Positions 56,669 to 64,000 of a stretch of 64,000 nt of DNA are shown in pieces. The position numbers and the translations under genes were made by a program. Positions within the stretch are counted from its first letter, which is position 1, and each line of letters opens with the position of its first letter. The notes beneath the pieces were generated by a model that was not told the origin of the DNA, made no database searches, and was given only the letters and a program-made list of their open reading frames with translations. The stretch comes from Thecaphora thlaspeos (taxonomy: Eukaryota; Basidiomycota; Ustilaginomycetes; Urocystidales; Glomosporiaceae): assembly GCA_900291925.1 (NCBI GenBank), contig UWYS01000019.1, positions 1 through 64,000 of the forward strand, given 5' to 3'.

Positions 56669-59287
56669 TCATCCAAAGGCCGAGCCCGCACTTCCCTCGC
56701 GCTCTCCTCCCTCTCCCACCTCCTCGTCCTCCTCCTCACTGTCATAATCCTCACCCAGCACCGCATCCGCCTCCCGAAGAATCTCACTGATCGTCCTCTG
56801 GTGTCTGCCGCCTCCCGCCGCCGCTGTCATCTTCTTCTCATCCACCGTCGTCGTCTCCTTCCTCCCAAACGACGGAGTCTTGAACGGTAGAATCTTGCGA
56901 TGCGTAGGCGAGAGCGACGACGTCGCTGACGACGTAGACGGAGCAGCGGCCGAGTTCGAGGGCGAGAGAGGGGCCGGGATGGGTCGAGAGACGTCCATCG
57001 CTTTGCGCGATTTGAGCGGCGCCGTGGGCGAGTACGACGGTCGAGGTTTCGCTTTGTTCGCTTTCGACGGGACGGCGACCGAGGCGGAAGAGCTGGACGA
57101 CGTGTTCGACGCTATTGGTTGGAGCGGGAGCGTGGGTGAGAGAGGACTTGTGCTTGTTTCGACTGACGCGCTGAACTTGCTCGTTTCGTCGACGACGGCC
57201 GACGTGGAGATGATCTCGACCTCGGGAACGGCCGCTGGCGCTGCGGCGGCGCCAAGGGCCGGGGCGTTGCTGCTAGTCGACGGCAACGACAACGATTCGG
57301 AAAGTTGGACGGTATCGGACGCTTGCGCGTCGTCGGTGGCGACGACATCGGCTGCGACATCGGCTGCGACATCGGCCGTGCCTGTCTGTACTGCTGTTTC
57401 AGCCTTCGAAAGGTCGTCGTCTGAGGTGCTCGGCGCTGCGGCCTGTGCCGAGGCGGCGTCGACGCTACCAAGCGGCTCGTCCTCCACGGTCGCTGGCAAT
57501 GACGTGGCCTCTTCCGCTGCTGCCTTGGCCTGAGCCTCGATAACTGGACCAGTGGCGCTGGTCGGAAGCGACGACGTTGGCTCCTCGGGTGTGGCAACTG
57601 GCGGCTGCGTGGCCGGAGCTTGGACTTCCCCTGCTGTCTCAGCACCGGCGACGACCAATGTGGGATCGTCTGCTTGCCCTTCTGGCTCTGTGGCGCTATC
57701 ATTTGTGGCCTTCGCAGGCTCGACGTCGCCTATGACCTCGCTGCCTGCCGGTGGCTCTACCTGCGCCGGTACCGCTGCAACAGACGCCGCTGCCTCTCCG
57801 TTTTCGGCTTGCCTTGGGCTCGTCGAGTCCTCCCGCTTGGCGCCTCCTCCGACCTCCTTGCCTTTCCCTGTGCTCTCGGCTGCCCGCTCTGCAGCTGTGG
57901 CCTTTGTCGCCTCGGCGTCGACGTCGTCACCGTCGACCTTGGCTGGCGGCTCAGCCTCGTTCGACTTGGACTCCGTGACCTCCAACACCTCTGCCAGCGA
58001 TGCTCGAGCGGCGTCTGTGTCTTCTTTGCTGTCCTCCTTATCGAAGGCTTCGCCTGATGCAGCAGTCGCCGTCGCAGCCGTTACCGCTGCTTCTTGCTCG
58101 TCTTCCGCAATCGTCTCCGATGTGGCTGGTGCTGCTGCAGCAGCGCCTCGGAAGCCCTTCTCCCGCGCCCTTTGTGCCACCTCTCGAGCGGCAGCCTCGT
58201 CGCGCACCTTGTCGGCCTTTGTCGACGATCGCGTCAGCCGGGTGCCGCCGGACTGGAGGCCGTCGGGGATCGCGCCGCCTTCGAGGAAAGCCTCGGCCTC
58301 TTCCTCGGCGAGGTCGGCGTCCTTGAGGCCGAGCGACGCGAACAGGTGGTCAAGGTCCTCGTTCGAGACGAGGTCCTTCATCCTGCTGTGCTCGAGCGCC
58401 TCGTCGAGGTCCTTACCTTGCGACACGGCCTCGCGCAGCAGCGCGCCCGACGTCTTGCGGTTGGTGACCAGCGCCGAAGCTTCCGCTGCGAGCGCCCTAC
58501 CGGACCTCTGCGAGATCGAGTAGCGTGCGATGGGTGGCGAGCGCGGGCTGGTGTTGACGAGTCTGGAGCCGCCGCCGCCGGCGGTGCCTCCCCCGGTCGA
58601 CGAGCTGGAAGACTTGCCCATCCGCGCGAGGCGTAGCGGCTTGACCGCAGCTTCCGGCGACGGCGTGAAGGCCTTTTTCATGGGCGCCTGGGCGGCCTGG
58701 ATGCCCTCCGCCGTCCCGATGCTGGCGAGGAGGGCATCGGCCTCGGCCTCGGTGAGGCTGTCGTCCGTCAGCCCTAGCGTCGAGATGAACTCTTCGGCGG
58801 TGAGCTCGGCTCGCTTCCCGGAGCCTTCCGGCGCAAAGTTGATGGTGGGGTAGAGGCTTGGATCCTTGGAGCTGACCGCCTGCTGTGCCGCATGAATCGT
58901 TGCGGTGGGGTCGTCGTCGGTCGCAGCGGCGGCGGCCGGAGGCTGTGGCGTTTGAGCCGCCGGTGCCGCTGCCGCTGCCGCTGCGCTGTCGTCGACGCCG
59001 AGGAACATTTCGAGCCCGCCGAACTCGATTGCCTCTTCGAACTCTTCATAGTTGCCGCGCCACTCGTTGTTGACGAGGATGCCAGGGAGCTGCGAGTCCT
59101 TTGCCTTTCTCCTCCACCGCGCCTTTGCGTCTTCGTTGGATGCGAGATCGTGGTAGATGTAGGGGATCTCCTTGATGGCGAACACGCCCGTGTAGCGTTC
59201 GTGACGCGATCTGACTTTGTGGTTGGAGAGGATCGAGGTGCTGAACAGCTCGACGGCCGGCAGCGAGCCTACGGACGCGGAGGTCAT
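56669..59287 (-). CDS. Protein with SH3BGRL/glutaredoxin-like N-terminal domain and long disordered tail
   Basis: A single exon encodes 872 aa. Residues 1 to about 95 resemble the thioredoxin-fold SH3BGRL/glutaredoxin-like domain: VELFSTSILSNHKVR, IPYIYHDLASNEDAK, LPGILVNNEWRGNYEEFEEAIEFGGLEMFL. No CxxC is present, so the domain is unlikely to be redox-active and may bind partners. The rest is Ala-, Glu- and Ser-rich with three or four repeats of an 'L.SLGL.DxxLxExEAxALL' type (about 155, 330 and similar), which look like short linear motifs, and a C-terminal Ser/Pro region. The start is the ATG at 59287 that opens the domain; the preceding GTG is not used. The 3' end is only 88 bp from the HAD gene's stop. 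Confidence 0.72.
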   Translation of the reverse strand: MTSASVGSLPAVELFSTSILSNHKVRSRHERYTGVFAIKEIPYIYHDLASNEDAKARWRRKAKDSQLPGILVNNEWRGNYEEFEEAIEFGGLEMFLGVDDSAAAAAAAPAAQTPQPPAAAAATDDDPTATIHAAQQAVSSKDPSLYPTINFAPEGSGKRAELTAEEFISTLGLTDDSLTEAEADALLASIGTAEGIQAAQAPMKKAFTPSPEAAVKPLRLARMGKSSSSSTGGGTAGGGGSRLVNTSPRSPPIARYSISQRSGRALAAEASALVTNRKTSGALLREAVSQGKDLDEALEHSRMKDLVSNEDLDHLFASLGLKDADLAEEEAEAFLEGGAIPDGLQSGGTRLTRSSTKADKVRDEAAAREVAQRAREKGFRGAAAAAPATSETIAEDEQEAAVTAATATAASGEAFDKEDSKEDTDAARASLAEVLEVTESKSNEAEPPAKVDGDDVDAEATKATAAERAAESTGKGKEVGGGAKREDSTSPRQAENGEAAASVAAVPAQVEPPAGSEVIGDVEPAKATNDSATEPEGQADDPTLVVAGAETAGEVQAPATQPPVATPEEPTSSLPTSATGPVIEAQAKAAAEEATSLPATVEDEPLGSVDAASAQAAAPSTSDDDLSKAETAVQTGTADVAADVAADVVATDDAQASDTVQLSESLSLPSTSSNAPALGAAAAPAAVPEVEIISTSAVVDETSKFSASVETSTSPLSPTLPLQPIASNTSSSSSASVAVPSKANKAKPRPSYSPTAPLKSRKAMDVSRPIPAPLSPSNSAAAPSTSSATSSLSPTHRKILPFKTPSFGRKETTTVDEKKMTAAAGGGRHQRTISEILREADAVLGEDYDSEEEDEEVGEGGEREGSAGSAFG

Positions 59288-60204
59288 TCTCTGGCGTGGC
59301 ACAGAGGTAGGCGGAGGTGGTCGCAGCAGGGATGGTAACGGTGTCCTAGAAGGTGACAGGCGTGAAAGAAAAGAAAGGGCGAGCTGGGCAGGCGTCGGTC
59401 AGGGCATCGCCTTGTGGTTGACTACGCCGACGGCGGGGGAACAGGGAGCGGCCGCGAGGATGGTCATGGGAGAGGTCGAGGACAAAGGGGGGGGCCAGCA
59501 GGCAGGCGGAGGCCAGGGTCTGGCTGAGCACGCGACGACACGCCGCTGGGCCGTGCACGCCGCTCCACAAGGGCACACGCGAAGCCTCGACCTCTCAGAC
59601 GGCCGAAAGAGGGGGGGTCAGGGGCTAATCGGAAGGTCCCGTCTCGAGGCGCCCCGGCGACGGGTTTTACCGGCCTTGCGAGAAAAGTGAGAGAGCAAGG
59701 GCCGGGCCAGGCGCGGCGCGGCCGCTGTGCTTTGAAATCCCGGTAACGGATCCGCGCCTCGCCCTCGTCCTCGCATCGATTTGACCGGGCGGTCGCTCGA
59801 TGAATTGAGAGCAGCGGCGGCGAAGATCGGCGGCGATTTCAAATCGGCCCAAGGGGCGAAAGTGAGGGGGGTTTTTTTTCTTCATTCAAAGAGCGGCACG
59901 GTGGGCAGGCGTGCGCCAGAAGAGACGGAGAGGCGGATGCGAAACCTTCCAAACCCGGGCCTCAGCGAGCGAGCAACAGACTATTGGGCTGGGCCAGGCT
60001 GGGCGCGATAAGCCAAGCGAAGGGCCAGAGAGGGCTGGCCAGCTGGCTCATCGTCATCTACGCAAAGGACACCGCATCTCCCAGCCATCACCAAACCCAC
60101 ACGCTCCCTTCACCCTCGCCCACCGTCACCGTTCCCCTCGCGCCCCCCAGCTCACCTCCCCGACGCTTACACACACACACGCCCGATCCTTCGACCGACC
60201 GAAC
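59288..60204. other. Divergent promoter between the SH3BGRL-like gene and COX5
   Basis: This 917-bp stretch lies between two starts that point away from each other. It includes a T-run near 59872-59880 and a CT-rich leader with a CACACACA run just before 60185. No gene is supported. Confidence 0.5.
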
Positions 60205-61527
60205 ATGCTGGCCAACAACACTGTCCGAGTGGCCCGCACGGGTCTCCGATCCGCGCAGCTCCTGGGCCGCCGCTCGATGGTGACCAAGGAGGAGCGATGG
60301 ACCCACGAGACTGCACGAAGCGCCGGCGCCTTCATCGAGGGGCCCAACAAGCTCCAGCTCTCCCAGTTCGTCCCCAACATCGAGGCCAGCTGGAAGAACC
60401 TCTCCAAGGAGGAGCAGTACGGCGTCTTCCGGCAGCTCGAGGAGCTCCAGCGAAAGGACTGGAAGGAGCTCAGCATCGACGAAAAGAAGGCCGGTGAGTA
60501 GAGCAAGAGAGATTCAGGGGGGATCGGAGGCGAGCCGATGCGCGGGCGCAAGTCATTCCCCAGGTCTACCGCCATCGGAGGAGCCGGATCAGAAGGGCTC
60601 AGGGGGTGGTCGACTTGAACAGTCTCGAGACAAGCTTGGGCCGGCTTCGCGAGAACATTGGACCGTCCCTTCCGTCAGTCATCAGTGACCACCGCCAAGG
60701 TTCACAACGGCTACGCCGCAGCGCGACAAGGCAAGACGGGCTACATCGTGCACGGATGTCCCGACGGCCGCTACGCTTACAGCCTGGGCCCGGCCCTTGT
60801 CAGGACCTCTGGTGTCTGTCGGCTGTTGCCGCGGCCCACCGACGCCTTGCTCCTGTAACCCTGCCGTGACGGCTAGCATCGTAGAAGCTGACTCTCGACC
60901 ATCTCTGTGCCACCGCCCCTTTCACCCTCCATCTTGGACCCTCGCCACCATCCGACGCCGCCCGCCAGCCTATTTTGTTTCGTTCGGACCCCACGGACCC
61001 CGCAAGCCCATCACTACGCCCGGCCAGGGCGCCAAGACTGTCGGGGGTGTCGTCGGCCTCATTGGTGCCACCGTCGGTCTCTTCTACTGGCTCCGAACCC
61101 TCGGTGAGCATCCTCAGCTGCCTCTACCTTGTCCCCAGGGGCGGGCCAATCGAGCCAGCAACTGCCCGCTCGGCGCCTAGGCCACCACGGGATGACTACT
61201 GACTCTCTTTCCCTCTCTATCGCCTGCCTGCTGAACCTCGTCTCCGCATCCTCTGCAGCCGCCGAACCGCCTAGGACCATGACGAAGGAGTGGCAAGAGG
61301 CCTCGAACGAGCGCGCCCGCGAGCAGAAGGAGAACCCCATCTCCGGTGAGTCAGCCCTCTTCGTCCCCCCCTCTCTCCGTCACGCTATCGGCACGGAAAT
61401 CTTGAAGCTCACCATATTCGCCACCTCCGTCCACCTCTGCGTGTGTGTATCGCGCCGTCTCGTCGCCGCGCTTGCAGGTATTTCGAGCGAAGGATACAAG
61501 GGATCGGGCCACGTCCAATCAGCGTAA
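60205..61527 (+). CDS. COX5: Cytochrome c oxidase subunit of the COX5/COX4 family
   Basis: Joining 60205..60493, 60969..61103, 61259..61345 and 61478..61527 gives 186 aa with consistent phases. The N-terminus is an Arg-rich mitochondrial presequence. The matrix part contains SKEEQYGVFRQLEELQRKDWKELS, then AYFVSFGPHGPR, one transmembrane segment (about 120-140, VGGVVGLIGATVGLFYWLR), and an intermembrane tail ending in PRTMTKEWQEASNERAREQKENPISG. This is the layout of Cox5 (yeast) and COX4 (animals), a nuclear-encoded subunit of complex IV in the inner membrane. Intron 1 is unusually long (475 nt) compared with the others in this window (130-155 nt). Confidence 0.93.
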
Positions 61528-62068
61528 CCAGTGGCATGTCAACGTCGACGTACGACAACCGCTCTGGAGAAATCCCTCTCGATGTTCCTCCACGTCATGC
61601 CATGTATCATATCGCGCTACTAACTATTGACAAAGGAGGAGGTGCGGTGACCATTCCTTCATCGGTCTAGCGTTGTTATCGTCGTCGTATGTCTTCTCTA
61701 TCCGCGATCGTACTACACACCTCCTCTTTTTGAAAATACATTGGTCGTTGAACTCACCCGGCGCTGGGGAGGGATTGGGTATTCACGCTCAGACGTCAAC
61801 ACCGTGGATTGAGATTGAATGGCGTCGCGTTGACACACGATGCTTAAGATCGTGTTTTGAGAGGAACCTCTATTTGGTATAGTTGAAGAGGAAAGTGGGT
61901 TTTTGGGGGGGGTGGTTTTCGTTTTAAAGATCCAATTCGTCGACAAAGCAACCTACGTAAGCATGATATCGCTAAGAAAGGTATCGATGAAAGTGTACAA
62001 GCAGACTGTTGAAATGAAGGTGCATAGCGTATTGACTCTCAACCCTCTCCTCGTCTTTCTTCATATCG
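61528..62068. other. Convergent 3' region between COX5 and the last gene
   Basis: This 541-bp region is more AT-rich than most of the window and includes TTTTTGGGGG near 61899. It probably holds both 3' untranslated regions. No gene is seen. Confidence 0.5.
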
Positions 62069-62250
62069 CTATCTAAAAACTCTCCAACCCAATTCACAAT
62101 TCGTCTCTACCTCTACTTCTATACCTACAGCTCTATCTCTTCCTACGTCCCATTCATAACGTACGTTATTCCTCAACAAAGGAATAGCTACGTTTCCTAC
62201 GACGTGATCGTTCGTCGGTCTTCCCCTTGTTGCTGTATTCGATGAAAAGA

Positions 62251-62281
<31 letters not shown>

Positions 62282-64000
62282 ATAGGAGGAGGAGGAGGAG
62301 GCAGGTAGGCTCGGGACGGTTTGGGATAAAGAGTCGGCGGCGGGTGGGAGAAGGGTGACGGTCCATCCATCTACCACTGCTTCCTCTCCGTTCTGCCTTA
62401 CTCTTCTAGTCGTCGTAGGTTCCTCCGCCTCCGCATTAGCATTCGCGGACGAGGAGGAGGATCCCGCATCCAAGATAGCTACGGCAGCGCGATATCGTTG
62501 TCTCCTGATCTCGTCGTACATCCGCTCACCACGACGTGCAGGACGAGCGACGCTACCTCGTTCGGGTAGACATTCTCCGTTCGGATCCAAGGGACCGTTG
62601 GTACCGTCCGCTTCCGTGGAGGTCGAGGTGGCAGCGGCGGCATGATTGTAGCTCCAAGGTCCGCTGTAGTTTGCACCGTCAGGGTCAAATGTCGGTGTGA
62701 CGAGAAAGGGACGGGGTTGACGAGTTCGATCCAGGCTGTGCGGGCTAGGAGTTTCGGTGCCAGGACTGGGGCTGGATCGATCGGGGTTGATGTTGGGGGC
62801 GTTGGTGCTGTTGCTGACGTTGACGGTGTCGTTGGGGTTGCCGCCCTGACCCTGGCCCGGGATCAGACCGTCCTGCACCCTCAACCTGTGCAGGAAAGCC
62901 ATGGCGTCGCGCGTCGATCTCGGCCTCTCCGCCGCACTCCTCGTCGAAGGCGCCCCTCCGACACCGCCGCCGCCACGTCCAGCGGCAGCGCCCATGGATC
63001 CGTTCCCGACGACGCGGCTGACGCGCGTTCCGTACGTGGTCGCGGCAGTGTTGTTGGCCTCGAGGCCGCGCGTTCTGGCCGCGTGCGCCAGCTGTGACAC
63101 CTGGATATGCGCCTCGACGCTCTGCGCTGTCCTGGCCAGCAGCGCGGCGGCGTGCGCGAGCTCTTCCCGCACCGTCAGCTGCGCGCTCAACGCCGCGGCC
63201 GACTGGACCGAGGTGGACCGCGGCACCAGAAAGGACGACCAGTCGTACTGTGTCGCCGCCTGGACGGTCGCGGCTGCGGTCGCGGCGATGGCGGTGCCGC
63301 GACGCTGTGCGGGGTCGAGAGAGGGAAACGCGACCGATCCTGCAGTGGCCGTGGCGCCAGCGGTGCGTTCGCCGGACGGTGCGTGACTGCGCCTGGTCAG
63401 CTCGTTCCTCAGCCAGACACCGGCCGGACCCTTGTAGCGCCTCGACCAGATCGGGTGCGGGAGCGAGATGGGGCGACCGGGGTGGAGGGCCGACTGCATC
63501 TCGTTCTGCGCCTGGTGGGTGAGAAACGAGACGGCGAGGCCAGAGAGGGTGGTACGGCGCGGACGCCACGGATGAGTGGGGGCTTCCGTCTCGTCGACAT
63601 CGCTAGATCCGCTACCAGAGTTGCTGCCGCTGCTGCTGCCGAACTCGCGTAGCTCCGAGCTGGGAGCGAGGTCCTTGACCAGCCGGTCCCAGCACTGCCA
63701 GTCTGTCTCGTTCTCTGCGTACGAGTGGAGCTGCTGCTGGTGCTGCTGGGGGTGTCGTCGCCTCTGCCGCTGCTCCTCGCGCAGCTGGAGGCGTTGCGAG
63801 ACCGCTCCCCGATCGGTCATTGTCGCGGGCCCAGCAGCGAACGGGCCGCCTCGGACTGCGTTGCGCAGCGCTTCCGCCCGCTCAGGACGGCGGGGTCGTA
63901 TGACGGTGACCGGGTCCGGGTCCGAGTCCGAGTCCGGGTCGCTCTCGAGTAGCGTGGAGGATCGGTTGGCCCGCTGTGCTGTGGTGTCGGCTGGACCGTC
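62069..64000 (-). CDS. Unrecognised protein, partial: frame open at the right edge
   Basis: The minus-strand frame is open from the window edge to the stop at 62069, giving at least 643 aa. An ATG lies at 63820, but the 60 upstream codons are also open and read as Asp/Ser/Arg-rich protein, so the true start is probably outside the window. The protein has a Gln/Arg/His-rich region, a 'WQCWDRLVKDLAPSSELREFG' type helix, Ala- and Thr-rich helical sequence, Gly and Ser runs (one encoded by a long GAC repeat at about 62245-62281) and the ending AIPLLRNNVRYEWDVGRDRAVGIEVEVETNCELGWRVFR. I do not recognise a family. The C-terminal about 50 residues look ordered and would be the best search query. Confidence 0.6.
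62245..62281. repeat. ACG/GAC trinucleotide run in coding sequence
   Basis: About 12 copies of ACG read on the plus strand. On the minus strand it encodes part of a Ser run within the last gene. It is likely length-variable. Confidence 0.75.

Noticed and set aside
60606..60858. Open frames inside COX5 intron 1
   Set aside because: They start at non-conserved codons, have no domain, and the flanking splice sites give a clean COX5 protein.

Overview
This window is one chromosome end of a GC-rich, intron-containing fungus. It opens with about 34 copies of CCCTAA, the C-rich strand of the TTAGGG telomere repeat. The rest is ordinary fungal chromosome: short GT-AG introns with CTGAC or CTAAC branch-point-like motifs, mitochondrial targeting presequences, a Zn2Cys6 transcription factor, a SWR1-type remodeller and an OPT transporter. 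A secreted lipase of the Candida antarctica lipase B type, together with the general style of the proteins, points to Basidiomycota, most likely Ustilaginomycotina. That placement is inferred from protein families, not measured. Exon joins were worked out by hand from splice signals, and each multi-exon model described as complete keeps a consistent reading phase from start to stop.

Left arm (0-20 kb): a MGR3-like mitochondrial inner-membrane TPR protein begins only about 335 bp from the telomere repeats. It is followed by the 25S rRNA methyltransferase BMT2, a DUF4246 gene broken by one in-frame TGA, a CalB-type lipase, a secreted six-hairpin glycosidase with an F5/8C domain, a repeat-bearing gene-poor stretch (13.6-16 kb), and a five-exon P-loop NTPase gene with a possible nuclease-like C-terminal domain.

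Middle (20-47 kb): an OPT-family transporter with a long disordered N-terminus; a very large HEAT-repeat protein resembling protein phosphatase 4 regulatory subunit 1; a small DUF423/TMEM256 membrane protein; a 12-exon Zn2Cys6 regulator containing a 13-nt microexon; a gene-poor 3.4 kb stretch; a Dabb (stress-responsive A/B barrel) protein; and a 924-bp transposon with 106-bp terminal inverted repeats and a TA target duplication. The transposon carries an internally deleted pogo-like transposase and sits in the divergent promoter between the Dabb gene and SWR1.

Right arm (47-64 kb): SWR1, a Topors-like RING protein, an eight-exon HAD-family phosphatase, a protein with an SH3BGRL/glutaredoxin-like N-terminal domain, a cytochrome c oxidase subunit of the COX5/COX4 family, and an unrecognised low-complexity protein whose reading frame is still open at the right edge.

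Most genes are housekeeping functions in divergent or convergent pairs and form no obvious pathway or metabolic cluster. The clearest local grouping is the adjacent pair of secreted hydrolases at 9.7-13.6 kb. The observations most worth a second look are the NTPase gene at 16-19.4 kb and the pogo-derived element at 45.2-46.1 kb.
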